Source of the DNA: Chloroflexota bacterium | Lineage (GTDB): Bacteria; Chloroflexota; Anaerolineae; Aggregatilineales; Phototrophicaceae | Length of the DNA stretch: 31,216 nucleotides | Reading direction: 5' to 3' | Assembly (NCBI GenBank): GCA_023430545.1 | Contig: JAEZAF010000062.1 | Span: 1 to 31,216, forward strand | Notes under the pieces: generated by a model | The model's input: only the letters and a program-made list of their open reading frames with translations | What the model was told of the DNA's origin: nothing | The model's database searches: none | Position numbers and translations under genes: made by a program | Shown: positions 15,935-24,076 of the stretch, piece by piece | Position numbering within the stretch: position 1 is the stretch's first letter | Layout: every line of letters starts with the position of its first letter

Positions 15935-16789
15935 CTACTGTCTGGCGGTGACCTTCGCCTCATAAGTCTCGTTCAGCCGCTGGAGCATCCCCGCGCATAC
16001 ATGTTCAATTGCCGGTGACAGTTCCAGATTCGAGCCTTTGCCAATTGAACGGTCGGTCACATCGGCGATGATCTGCGGTTCGAAGGGGACATCCACAAAA
16101 TCGAACAGCCGCCGGATTTCGGCTTCGGGTTCCAGTACCAGATCCTCATAGCGCATCAGCAGCACGCGGGGATTTTCGTCCAGACCGAGTGCGAAATAAA
16201 ACTGGTTGCGCAGATACCACTGCACTGATGCCGCTTCCTGTGGGGTCATCTCAGGGGAGTAAAGCCGCCGGACCAGCGCGATATTTTCCTCACCGAGTCG
16301 TTCACCGCGCCAGTCAAGTGCATCCCAGTTCCCCTCGCTGATATCACGCATGACATCCTTGAGGTGAGTATTCCACTTATTCACTGCGGAGTTGGCAACA
16401 TCATGATAATCGCGGAAGATCCACACCGCTTTCGCCGGGGCATAGGTTTCGAGAAGCTGGTCGGTGAGATGCGCGTCACACAGCGGCTTGAAGACAACCG
16501 CTGGTGCGTGGCTGGCGTCGATCAGCCCCCGGATCACCTCAGGGGGCATCAGCCGAAAGTTCCCCTGGAAGGCACGGCGGGAATGTTCCTGAAAGACGCG
16601 CATATAACGCGATTTTTCCAGCACCTTCATCAGCATGGTGGTGCCAGAGCGCTGACTGCCTAAAACAAATAAAGGGGTTTTCTCATCTGGGTTCAGATTT
16701 AATCGCTGCCACAGATGCTTCTGACTGCGCAGCGCCTGACGCTGCGCCTTACCCATCAGTGTGGTAAGGGTTTGGTCCCTGAGTTTCAT
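15935..16789 (-). CDS. Sulfotransferase family protein
   Basis: 284 residues. The PAPS-binding loop is LGSQRSGTTMLMKVLE (43-58), with the 3'-phosphate motif WIFRDYHDVANSAVNKW near 123-139. VLLMRYEDLVLEPEAEIRRL is the usual late motif before the C-terminal helix. The enzyme would move a sulfuryl group from PAPS to a hydroxyl or amine; the acceptor is unknown and could be a surface glycan or lipid. It precedes a second, more divergent sulfotransferase-like gene by 89 bases on the same strand. No PAPS-making genes are in the window. Confidence 0.9.
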   Translation of the reverse strand: MKLRDQTLTTLMGKAQRQALRSQKHLWQRLNLNPDEKTPLFVLGSQRSGTTMLMKVLEKSRYMRVFQEHSRRAFQGNFRLMPPEVIRGLIDASHAPAVVFKPLCDAHLTDQLLETYAPAKAVWIFRDYHDVANSAVNKWNTHLKDVMRDISEGNWDALDWRGERLGEENIALVRRLYSPEMTPQEAASVQWYLRNQFYFALGLDENPRVLLMRYEDLVLEPEAEIRRLFDFVDVPFEPQIIADVTDRSIGKGSNLELSPAIEHVCAGMLQRLNETYEAKVTARQ

Positions 16790-16936
16790 ACCGGCTACCC
16801 GTTATAATTTAAATTACAAAAAGTATTTTGGATTGGGGAACGTTGGAAGCGTCGGTTTCTTAAATAATAGCCTGATTTGAAATACTGCGAAACATTCATA
16901 AGGTAAATTTTTGATGGATTTGTTTCAGCGGGGTGC

Positions 16937-16969
16937 AAAGGCCGCCAAGCACCAACTCCGGCGGCCTTT
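16937..16969 (-). terminator. GC-rich hairpin after the DUF4268 gene, probable terminator
   Basis: A perfect 10-bp stem AAAGGCCGCC/GGCGGCCTTT with a 13-base loop lies about 50 bases past the stop at 17019. The T run is short (CCTTTGC), so efficiency may be low. The 230-base gap around it (16790-17018) holds no accepted gene. Confidence 0.55.
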
Positions 16970-17018
16970 ATAACACATCTGCAAAACACGGACGTGCCAT
17001 CACATGTCCAGAGATTCC

Positions 17019-17972
17019 CTACTCCGCCAGATCTCCATCGGTGTTGAGCGTGTCAAGATAGGGCTGGAAGACCTGCACAAACTTTTGAGAGGTCTGTAAC
17101 AGCCAGGTATGCTGTGCGTCCCAGTGGTTTCGATCTTTGGGATCAGTATCTGTAAGGCGCAGTTCAACATAGGGTTGATTCTTTGCTTCAACCACTTTTA
17201 ACGCCCCAAGTTGCGTTTCAAGTTGAGTAAAATGTGTCTCAAACCATGCATACCAGTGCCTGAAATACCGGCTGTCGATCATGAGTGCAACACCGATATT
17301 TTTGGCTTTTGTATCCATAAAGGTATTCAGTTGAAAGCCTTTATTGGGCAGTGACATCAGAAAATAATTCTGAGGTCGGGGTGTTGAGGGTCTGATTCCA
17401 ACGAAACTCGATAAAAAGCGCTCACTGAACTCAGTCCAGTATTCAAATTGCATCTGGCCGATGGCACTCGCACCACTTTCCACTGCACGTTGAATACGCT
17501 TTGCTTCGTTGGGTTGGCTCACAATTCTGAAATTGGGTGCAATTGCAGAATCTCCAATCTGCCAGAGTTCAATTTCAAGCCCAAAGAGCCTGATGTCACT
17601 CTGGGTCGTCTCATTGAGCCGATCAAATGCGGCACGATGTTCTGGCCGAAATTCGGACGCAATCCAGACAAAAGTGAAAGCATCTACCCCAGCAGCATAG
17701 GTTAGAATCTGACCAAGATGTGAGTGGTCGGTAGGCTCAAGCTGATTTTCAATCAGCACCACACGATTATCCGGATCACGACAAACGACGTCAGCGCGAA
17801 AAGGGCCGACAAAGTGTTCTATCGCCTGAAGTACCAAGCTCATGCCAATCGTCTCACCCAGCAGGCTAAGGTTATCCGGTTGTGCGAGCCAAGGCGTAAA
17901 GTCTCTGGCTTCACTTTTCCAAACGTCACGCAGTTTAACCGGTCGAAGCCTTCCAAACCGAACCTGACTCAT
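17019..17972 (-). CDS. DUF4268 family protein with restriction-endonuclease-like N-terminal domain
   Basis: 317 residues from ATG 17972, which has a GGGGG site 4 bases upstream; the frame continues to 18026 but would run into the ABC-F gene. The N-terminal domain (10-160) follows the family pattern: LRDVWKSEARDFTPWLA, Asp61 (ADVVCRD), VVLIENQLEPTDHSHLGQIL with Glu75 and Gln77, then TYAAGVDA. D...ExQ...QxxxY resembles the PD-(D/E)xK nuclease core. The C-terminal DUF4268 region (about 195-310) has WTEFSERF. The biological role is not established; a nuclease or defence role is inferred. The gene looks richer in A/T than its neighbours, consistent with transfer. It starts 32 bases after the ABC-F gene. 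Confidence 0.88.
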   Translation of the reverse strand: MSQVRFGRLRPVKLRDVWKSEARDFTPWLAQPDNLSLLGETIGMSLVLQAIEHFVGPFRADVVCRDPDNRVVLIENQLEPTDHSHLGQILTYAAGVDAFTFVWIASEFRPEHRAAFDRLNETTQSDIRLFGLEIELWQIGDSAIAPNFRIVSQPNEAKRIQRAVESGASAIGQMQFEYWTEFSERFLSSFVGIRPSTPRPQNYFLMSLPNKGFQLNTFMDTKAKNIGVALMIDSRYFRHWYAWFETHFTQLETQLGALKVVEAKNQPYVELRLTDTDPKDRNHWDAQHTWLLQTSQKFVQVFQPYLDTLNTDGDLAE

Positions 17973-18004
17973 TGATCCCCCTATTTGATACAGATTCAGG
18001 AGTA

Positions 18005-19966
18005 TTACTCCGCCAGCACTTCCCACTCAGACATGGCCGCTTCGAGATCGGCCTGCACACTGGCGTATTCATCGCTCAGGGCACGGACGCTGTCGCTGTC
18101 CCCACGCGTGCTGGCATCATTCAGCGCGTCGGTGACCTGTGTCAGCCGTTCCTCAAGATCCGAGATATACGCTTCGACTTCGGCCACGCGCTGTTTAAGC
18201 TGATACGGGTTCAGGCCGTGCGCCGGTTTCGCTGGTTTGCCAGCATTCGCCCCGTTACCTGCCGCTTTCCCATCCGACGGACGCGGCTGCTCCGATCCAC
18301 CCGCGCCATTCGATTTCTGCATCGTCCCGGACGACGCCCCCAGCGCAGCCTGACGCCGCTTCTCACGGTCGGCCAGATATTCCTGATACGAGCCTTCGAA
18401 CAGTGTGAACTGCCCTGGCTGCACCCACCAGATCTGCGAGGCGAGCGCGTCCACCAGATAGCGGTCATGCGTGACGAGGATCACCGTACCGTTGAAATCG
18501 GCAATCACTGATTGCAGCACTTCCTGACTGTCGATGTCGAGATGGTTGGTCGGCTCATCCAGCAGCAGCAGATTCGCGCCGGTCAGCGCCAGCTTCGCCA
18601 GTGCTACCCGTCCGCGTTCACCGCCGGAGAGCGTGTCAATCGGGCGGAACACATCATCGCCTTCGAACAGGAAGCCCCCGAGATAATTGCGTGCTTCAGC
18701 CGGAAGCATATTTTTGGTCGCGATGATCTCGTCGATAATCGTCCGCTTCGGGTCCAGCATTTCGTGCGCCTGTGCGAAGTAACCGATCTGCACCCCTGCG
18801 CCGAGCCGCACTTCGCCGGACAGCGGCGCGATCTGGCCGGTGATCGTCTTGAGAAAGGTGCTTTTCCCGGCCCCGTTGGGACCGATCAGTGCGACGGTTT
18901 CGCCGCGATAGAGCGTGAGATCCGGCACATCGAACAGCGGCTGCGGCGCATCAGGATAGCCGATGGCGACCTGTTCCGACATCAGCACCTTGTCACCGCT
19001 GCGGACCTGCGCCGTCATCCGCAGATGCATGTCACGGCGCTTGCCACGCGGGCGCTGTTTGACGACACCGCGCTTCTTCATCGTCTCCAGCCGCTTCAGA
19101 CGTCCCTTGGCCTGACGGGTATTCTGGCCGGCGATATTGCGGCGGATGTACTCGATCTCCTTGGCGATGAACTCCTGCTGCGCTTCATATTCCTTACGCA
19201 GACGCTCATGGCGCTCCTGCCGCTGCTGGAGGTAATGACTGTAATTACCCCGGTAGACTTCCAGCGTACCGTCCTGAAGTTCCCAGATGACGGTAGCGAA
19301 GCGGTCCATGAAGTAGCGGTCATGGCTGACAGCCAGCACCGCGCCGGGGAAATCACGCAGATAGCCTTCCAGCCATTCGACCGCCTCAATATCGAGGTGG
19401 TTGGTTGGCTCGTCCAGCACCAGCAGATCCGGTGCATCCAGCAGCAGACGCGCCAGCAGCGCACGGGTTTTCTGTCCGCCGGAGAGTTTGGGCAGCGGCA
19501 GGTGATACTGATGCGGGGTGAATCCCACACCCTGAAGCACGGTTTTGATGCGCGTCTCGTAGTTGTAGCCGTCGGCCAGTTCGAAGGACTCCTGCAGGTG
19601 GCCGTAAGCGTCAATCGCCGCGTGGTCTTCGGGATTGGCGGCCATCACATCATGCAGGCGTTCCAGTTCGGCTTCCATCTCACGCAGATGATCGAAGGCG
19701 TGAAGCTGTTCTTCCCACAGCGTATGCGTGCCGTGCAGTTCCGGGCGTTGTGGCAGGAAGCCCATCCGCAGGCCTTTGGCCGTCGAGATCGTCCCTTCAC
19801 TGGGGATGTCAAGCCCGACCAGCAGATTCAGCAGCGTGGTCTTGCCTTCACCATTTGGCCCCACCAGCGCGATACGTGCCCGCTGCGGAATCTCAATGGA
19901 GATGTCGTCAAAAATATCGTCCGGCCCGTAGCTCTTGGCCAGTTCATGGGTGGTCAGTAAGGACAT
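18005..19966 (-). CDS. ABC-F family ATPase (Uup-like)
   Basis: 653 residues, two ABC domains and no membrane segment. First domain: Walker A GPNGEGKTT (36-44), LSGGQKTRALLARLLLDAPD, DEPTNHLDIEAVEWLE. A charged coiled linker (about 240-320, RQERHERLRKEYEAQQEF). Second domain: GPNGAGKST, LSGGERGRVALAKLAL, DEPTNHLDIDSQEVLQ. A low-complexity Gly/Ala stretch leads to a C-terminal coiled coil (about 585-653, LKQRVAEVEAYISDLEERL) like that of Uup. ABC-F proteins act at the ribosome or in DNA tolerance rather than transport; Uup-like housekeeping is more likely than antibiotic resistance but unproven. An extended -10 promoter lies 40 bases upstream of the start. Confidence 0.93.
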   Translation of the reverse strand: MSLLTTHELAKSYGPDDIFDDISIEIPQRARIALVGPNGEGKTTLLNLLVGLDIPSEGTISTAKGLRMGFLPQRPELHGTHTLWEEQLHAFDHLREMEAELERLHDVMAANPEDHAAIDAYGHLQESFELADGYNYETRIKTVLQGVGFTPHQYHLPLPKLSGGQKTRALLARLLLDAPDLLVLDEPTNHLDIEAVEWLEGYLRDFPGAVLAVSHDRYFMDRFATVIWELQDGTLEVYRGNYSHYLQQRQERHERLRKEYEAQQEFIAKEIEYIRRNIAGQNTRQAKGRLKRLETMKKRGVVKQRPRGKRRDMHLRMTAQVRSGDKVLMSEQVAIGYPDAPQPLFDVPDLTLYRGETVALIGPNGAGKSTFLKTITGQIAPLSGEVRLGAGVQIGYFAQAHEMLDPKRTIIDEIIATKNMLPAEARNYLGGFLFEGDDVFRPIDTLSGGERGRVALAKLALTGANLLLLDEPTNHLDIDSQEVLQSVIADFNGTVILVTHDRYLVDALASQIWWVQPGQFTLFEGSYQEYLADREKRRQAALGASSGTMQKSNGAGGSEQPRPSDGKAAGNGANAGKPAKPAHGLNPYQLKQRVAEVEAYISDLEERLTQVTDALNDASTRGDSDSVRALSDEYASVQADLEAAMSEWEVLAE

Positions 19967-20006
19967 AGGTGGAAATCATCGCGTCTTTAAGGTCAGAAGT
20001 GCCCCG

Positions 20007-20015
20007 ATTATAGCA
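20007..20015 (-). promoter_or_regulatory. Extended -10 promoter of the ABC-F gene
   Basis: Minus strand TGCTATAAT, a perfect extended -10. The leader would be about 34 bases. The -35 region (ATCAAA) is poor, as expected for this promoter class. Confidence 0.68.
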
Positions 20016-20121
20016 TAGCCTCTCCGCGATTTGATGTTCACACCGTGCTACCGAAAATTTCACGCTGGACTTATGGGCGCATATTAGGGTGAGGGAAACC
20101 ACATCGAGAGGAGAAACCATT

Positions 20122-20505
20122 ATGCAGACCCAACACAGCCAGCACAACCAGCAGACACAGGGATCACATCAGGTTTCGATGCAGGAATGCATCAGCAACT
20201 GTACGACCTGTCACCAGAGCTGTCTGGAACTGGTGCCGCACTGCCTCGGCATGGGCGGAGAGCACGCCTCGCCGGAGCATATCCGCCTGCTGCTGGACTG
20301 CGCCAATATCTGCGCCACCAGTGCAGACTTTATGCTGCGCAGTTCCGAGTTCCATCACCTGACCTGCGGCGTGTGTGCGGAGATCTGCCAGCGCTGCGCG
20401 GACGACTGCGAACGGATGGCGAACGGTGATCAGAAGATGCTGGCCTGCGCCGCCGACTGCCGCCGCTGTGCGGAATCCTGCCGCGCGATGGCTTCACACG
20501 CATAA
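20122..20505 (+). CDS. Four-helix-bundle copper-binding protein (DUF326/Csp type)
   Basis: 127 residues from ATG 20122; GAGGAG lies 8 bases upstream (GTG 20089 is an earlier in-frame start, rejected). Residues 1-20 are Gln/His-rich. The rest is helical with regularly spaced Cys: CISNCTTCHQSCL, CANICATS, CGVCAEICQRCADDC, CAADCRRCAESC. This is the DUF326 pattern of Csp-type copper-storage proteins, whose cysteines line a four-helix bundle and bind Cu(I). No Tat or Sec signal is seen, so it is likely cytosolic. No copper exporter or copper-sensing regulator is adjacent. Confidence 0.92.
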   Translation: MQTQHSQHNQQTQGSHQVSMQECISNCTTCHQSCLELVPHCLGMGGEHASPEHIRLLLDCANICATSADFMLRSSEFHHLTCGVCAEICQRCADDCERMANGDQKMLACAADCRRCAESCRAMASHA

Positions 20506-20598
20506 CGGACCGAAACACAACCTTTTTGCACAAAATCTGAACTTTCCGTCGGCGTCCTGCGTCTATACGTCTGTATCATCCACACAGGAGGAACGTAC

Positions 20599-21462
20599 AT
20601 GACGCGATTGGGCGTACTCTCAGACATTCACGGCAACCTGCCAGCATTGGAAGCGGTCATCACCGATATGGCCGCTTTTGCGGTCGATCATGTGGTGGTG
20701 GCCGGGGACAGTGTCAACTGGGGGCCGTTTTCCCCGCAGGTGATGGACCTTATCGCAAGCCGTCACTGGGCGCTGATTCGCGGCAACAACGAATACTATC
20801 TGCTCGATCATCAGACGCCCCGCGCCCCGGAGTCGTGGCAGGCGTTCACCCTGCCGCCGATGCTGTACGAGCAGCTTGGCGAATACCGCACGCGCCTCAT
20901 CGCTTCCCTGCCGGATACGCTGAGTCTGCGCTTCCGCGATGCCCCGCCGATTCGGGTATTTCATGGTGTCCCCGGCAACCCATGGACGGCCATCCACCCG
21001 TGGATGCGTGACGATCAGGTACTGGAACACCTCGCCTCGGTCGAAGAGACCACCGTAATCGGCGGGCACAGTCACATCCCGATGGAACGACAGGTCGATG
21101 GCTGGCATATCTTCAATCCGGGTTCGGTCGGTGTCCCGCTGGATGGCCAGTTCTGCGCCAGTTACATGGTGCTGGAAGGGGATGCATCCGGCTGGCGGCT
21201 GATCGCGCAGCGCCGCGTTCCGTTCGATGTCGAGGTGGTCCTGCGTGAATTCGAGCGCCTGCACTATATCGAACGGTGCGGCATTCAGGGGCGGCTGGTG
21301 GTGGAGGAATTCCGGACAGCCCAGATGCGTCTGGACCCGTTTATCGCATGGATGAAGGCACATCATCCCGGCGAAGCGATGACCGATGCCCTGCTGGATG
21401 CCTTTCTTCAATCGGATATCGGGCAGTATCTGCCGGAACAGTATCGGGTGATGCTGGTGTGA
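20599..21462 (+). CDS. Metallophosphoesterase (calcineurin-like, YfcE/MJ0936 type)
   Basis: 287 residues with a perfect AGGAGG site 7 bases before the ATG. Metal ligands are in order: LSDIHGN (Asp9, His11), AGDSVNWGP, RGNNE (in place of GNHE), VFHGVPG, and GGHSHIP, followed by NPGSVGVPLDG. The core spans 1-185, and a C-terminal extension of about 100 residues (VEVVLREFERLHYIERCG) has no recognised domain. It should hydrolyse phosphomono- or diesters with two metal ions; the substrate is unknown. It stands 93 bases after the copper protein gene. Confidence 0.92.
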   Translation: MTRLGVLSDIHGNLPALEAVITDMAAFAVDHVVVAGDSVNWGPFSPQVMDLIASRHWALIRGNNEYYLLDHQTPRAPESWQAFTLPPMLYEQLGEYRTRLIASLPDTLSLRFRDAPPIRVFHGVPGNPWTAIHPWMRDDQVLEHLASVEETTVIGGHSHIPMERQVDGWHIFNPGSVGVPLDGQFCASYMVLEGDASGWRLIAQRRVPFDVEVVLREFERLHYIERCGIQGRLVVEEFRTAQMRLDPFIAWMKAHHPGEAMTDALLDAFLQSDIGQYLPEQYRVMLV

Positions 21463-21550
21463 AACGGCGTGAAACTCCGATAACGAAGAAACCCTTGTCA
21501 TGTTAAAATGAAAGAGTCGATCTGCTTTCTTCACCTTTAAGCCTCACCCC

Positions 21551-23047
21551 ATGATTGCAAATGATACCCTGATCCAGACGATGGATCTGATTGAGCAGCG
21601 CACCGGCCTTGCGATTGATCCCAGGCGGGATGCGCATCGCAGGCAGGATCTGATCGCCTGTCTTGAGACTCTGACCACCGAACACGCGCAGAATGATCCG
21701 CGTGAGCTGCTGCGTCTGCTGCGGGCACAGCCGATTGCCTCCGGTTTATGGCAGGCCATCATCGAGCCGCTGGCGATTGGCGAGACGTATTTCTTCCGCG
21801 ACGATACCCAGTTTCAACTGCTGGAAGAGGAAGTACTGCCCGCCCTGATCGCCCAGCGACGCCAGCAGAATCACCTGTACCTGTCGCTGTGGAGCGCGGG
21901 CTGTGCCACCGGTGAGGAGCCGTACTCGCTGGCGATTTTACTGCGCCGCCTGCTGCCGGACATCGACCGGTGGAATCTCATCCTGCTGGGGACCGACATC
22001 AACCGGCGGGCACTGGAGATCGCGCAGAAAGGGATTTATCGCTCCTGGTCGTTTCGTCTGCGTCACCTTGACCTGAGCAGCGCCTTCCAGACCATCACCG
22101 GCGATGGACAGAATCTCATGCAGGTCCGGCCCGAAATCCGGCGGATGGTGCGCTTCGAGTGCAGGCCGCTGCTGGAACGGACCGAGCCATCCGCCAGCGA
22201 AACACCAGTCGAACTTCAGCCGCGTTTTGACATCGTCTTCTGCCGCAATGTGCTGCTTTATTTTTCCAGCCCGCAGATGAGACAGGCCGAACAGGTGCTG
22301 ATGCAGTCGGTTGCACCGTCGGGATGGCTGTTCCTCGGCCATTCTGAGAACCTGAGCGCCGCTGCACCTGCCGGATGGGAACGTCACCCGGCGATTCCGG
22401 TCTATCACCGGCTGGATGGCCTGCGCCCTGCACCGTTCTTCACCTCATCCGCTGATGACACCGAGTCATCGCGCCCCATAACCCGACGCGACCTGACCGC
22501 GCCAGCAGTGCCATCGGTGTCAGCCATACCCGCCACACGGTCACCGACCCTCGCCATGCAGGACAACGAAGAGACGCGATACCGTCAGGCGGTCGGGGCC
22601 TATCGCGATCATCGGCTGGACGATGCCGAGCAGATCGCCCGCACCCTGATTTTTTCCAGACCGGATCACGCCAGCGCCCTGCTGCTGCTGGCCTATATCG
22701 CGGCGGACCGGCAGGACATTGACGCGGCACGCAGTTACATCGACCGGGTACTGCGACAGGACCGGCTGAACGCCGAAGCCTACTATCTGCGCTCCATGCT
22801 GCACGAGGAAGCGGGGGAAAGCGATCAGGCGGAAGCTGAACTGCGGGCGGCACTGTACTGTCAGCGCGATCACCCGCTGGCGCTTTACCGTCTGGGGAAG
22901 CTCAAGAACGCAGCAGGGGACGAGGCGCGGGCGGCACTGCTCTGGACCAGCCTGGAACACGCACTGGAAAACCGCGACGACGACGCCTTCATCAACGATT
23001 ACAGTGATCTGCGCGTCCGGCATCTGCGGGAACTGGCGGGTCAGTAG
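21551..23047 (+). CDS. CheR-type methyltransferase with C-terminal TPR repeats
   Basis: 498 residues; the start has no strong ribosome site. N-terminal CheR helical domain at about 1-70, then IGETYFFRD (76-84, usually GETFFFR), the SAM loop SAGCATGEEPYS (115-126), GTDINRRAL (ribose-binding acid), and DIVFCRNVLLYF. A Pro/Ser-rich linker (300-335) leads to about four TPR-like units (335-490: YLRSMLHEEAGESDQAEAEL, LALYRLGKLKNAAGDEARA). CheR methylates glutamates of chemoreceptors. CheR-TPR forms are often tied to non-flagellar signalling. No receptor, cheB or kinase gene is near, so the target is unknown. Confidence 0.93.
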   Translation: MIANDTLIQTMDLIEQRTGLAIDPRRDAHRRQDLIACLETLTTEHAQNDPRELLRLLRAQPIASGLWQAIIEPLAIGETYFFRDDTQFQLLEEEVLPALIAQRRQQNHLYLSLWSAGCATGEEPYSLAILLRRLLPDIDRWNLILLGTDINRRALEIAQKGIYRSWSFRLRHLDLSSAFQTITGDGQNLMQVRPEIRRMVRFECRPLLERTEPSASETPVELQPRFDIVFCRNVLLYFSSPQMRQAEQVLMQSVAPSGWLFLGHSENLSAAAPAGWERHPAIPVYHRLDGLRPAPFFTSSADDTESSRPITRRDLTAPAVPSVSAIPATRSPTLAMQDNEETRYRQAVGAYRDHRLDDAEQIARTLIFSRPDHASALLLLAYIAADRQDIDAARSYIDRVLRQDRLNAEAYYLRSMLHEEAGESDQAEAELRAALYCQRDHPLALYRLGKLKNAAGDEARAALLWTSLEHALENRDDDAFINDYSDLRVRHLRELAGQ

Positions 23048-23145
23048 AAGGCAGGCGTTTTTCCGTCGTCTCCGGATTGCAGCAGCAGCGGCGGCACGAA
23101 AAAATAATGTGCTGCAATCAGGATGATGTCAGGTTCAAAATCTGC

Positions 23146-23193
23146 TTGTTGCTGCTGCTGCTGCTGCCGCACAAAAATTTTGTGCGGCAACAA
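23146..23193. repeat. Large palindrome with a CTG expansion in one arm
   Basis: The core CCGCACAAAA-A-TTTTGTGCGG (23167-23187) is perfect. TTGTTG at 23146-23151 pairs with CAACAA at 23188-23193 once the 15-base (CTG)5 run at 23152-23166 is skipped. The arms are thus 16 bp with an expanded trinucleotide inserted in the left arm only. There is no T run, so it is not a normal terminator. Confidence 0.8.
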
Positions 23194-23220
23194 TGGGTTT
23201 TCCCCTCAACATTGAAAATT

Positions 23221-23292
23221 TGCTGCACGATTCTGCTGCAAGATGCTGCAAAAGTGCTGCAATATGCTGCAAAAGTGCTGCAATATGCAGCA
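23221..23292 (+). repeat. Phased TGCTGCA array
   Basis: TGCTGCA begins at 23221, 23234, 23244, 23255, 23265 and 23276, and its inverse TGCAGCA at 23286. Apart from the first step (13), the intervals are 10, 11, 10, 11, 10, averaging about 10.5 bases. A 21-bp unit containing two copies is repeated exactly at 23243-23263 and 23264-23284. Isolated copies lie at 23110 and, inverted, at 23078. Confidence 0.85.
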
Positions 23293-23451
23293 GCGGTGTG
23301 ATGCGGATTTTGTGTCGATGTTAAGGTGCATGGATGTTTATTATAGCACGGATGTTCGGATTGCACGGTTCGAATTTTCAAACGAAGTGGACCAAAAAGC
23401 ACCCTATCCTTTCACGGATAGGTATTTGATTTTCGGTTCAGATGTTTACAA

Positions 23452-23479
23452 GCGGACACGGCAGTTCCGTGTCCCTACA
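23452..23479 (+). repeat. REP-like hairpin 1
   Basis: GCGGACA...TGTCCCTACA frame with an 8-bp stem GGACACGG/CCGTGTCC and a 5-base loop. It has the same ends as the element at 23622-23648. Confidence 0.65.
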
Positions 23480-23491
23480 TTTCGCGCGTTT

Positions 23492-23534
23492 TGCAGGGAC
23501 AATGACATGCAAGCATGTCAGGCATTGTCCGGCG
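23492..23534 (-). repeat. REP-like hairpin 2 (reverse orientation)
   Basis: Outer stem GGACAATG (23497-23504) with CATTGTCC (23523-23530), and a nested stem GACATGC/GCATGTC. On the minus strand it begins GCCGGACA and ends TGTCCCTGCA, like the other two elements. Confidence 0.6.
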
Positions 23535-23621
23535 GTTCCATAAATTCCAGAACCGCGCTCTGAATATTCAAAACGTCCTCTTAGAAACCATGTTGAAAGA
23601 TGACGGTTAATGATAAAAACA

Positions 23622-23648
23622 GCGGACAACGCAGGCGTTGTCCCTACA
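23622..23648 (+). repeat. REP-like hairpin 3
   Basis: A 9-bp stem GGACAACGC/GCGTTGTCC with AG loop, ends GCGGACA and TGTCCCTACA as in hairpin 1. Confidence 0.65.
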
Positions 23649-23752
23649 CACTGCCTATCGTGTCGGGACCGTTGCGGGAACGATGTCCAGCTTGCCCATA
23701 TTAGCGTAACGCTTTCCGCATGGTCTCTTAACCTGGTGCATAGGATCACCCG

Positions 23753-24076
23753 CTACTGCTGACTGGCGCTGCTTTCCTGTTCCGCCAGCCACTGCTGATA
23801 GACGGCTTCCTCGACCGATTCACCGTTTTCGACGCTGAGATCGGTCACACGGCGGTCCTTGTCGAAATAGATGTGGAGTTCCGCCTCAAACGGGCAGCGG
23901 TAGGCACGCGCCACCTTACGCACAAAATAACCTGCACCGTCGTCGGTCTGCGAAAGATCATTCATCAGATTCAGCCGGACGACGACGATCTCATTGCAGC
24001 GTTTGGGGCGCACGTAAAAGGTCATCGCCTGCTGCTGTGGTGCGCCACCGCCAAACAGTTTCCGTAAAAATCCCAT
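23753..24076 (-). CDS. Conserved hypothetical small protein (YVR type)
   Basis: 107 residues; AGGAAGG lies 9 bases before the ATG. The N-terminus MGFLRKLFGGG leads to FYVRPKRCNEIVVVRLNLMN, DLSQTDDGAGYFVRKV, then RRVTDLSVENGE. I recall similar short proteins in Chloroflexota in which the first motif is a Cys pair (YVRC..C.E); here only one Cys remains, so any metal site would be incomplete. No function is established. It is divergent from the LexA-like gene by about 430 bases. Confidence 0.78.
   Translation of the reverse strand: MGFLRKLFGGGAPQQQAMTFYVRPKRCNEIVVVRLNLMNDLSQTDDGAGYFVRKVARAYRCPFEAELHIYFDKDRRVTDLSVENGESVEEAVYQQWLAEQESSASQQ

Larger units (their letters stand above)
23048..23752. 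other. Gene-free repeat-rich region
   Basis: About 700 bases without an acceptable gene. It contains a CTG-interrupted palindrome (23146-23193), a phased TGCTGCA array (23221-23292), a CCTATCC/GGATAGG hairpin (23403-23422) and three REP-like hairpins (23452-23648). Several short frames here are rich in Leu or Gln only because of the repeats. Confidence 0.7.

Noticed and set aside
18512..19960. 482-codon plus-strand frame opposite the ABC-F gene
   Set aside because: It mirrors the ABC-F coding sequence, which has complete ATPase motifs on the other strand. The composition is that of an antisense shadow.
23221..23292. CRISPR array
   Set aside because: Units are 7 bases at 10-11-base intervals, far too short, with no unique spacers and no cas genes.
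23077..23301. 74-codon frame across the TGCTGCA repeats
   Set aside because: Its Leu and Gln/Ala runs come directly from the repeats; no ribosome site.
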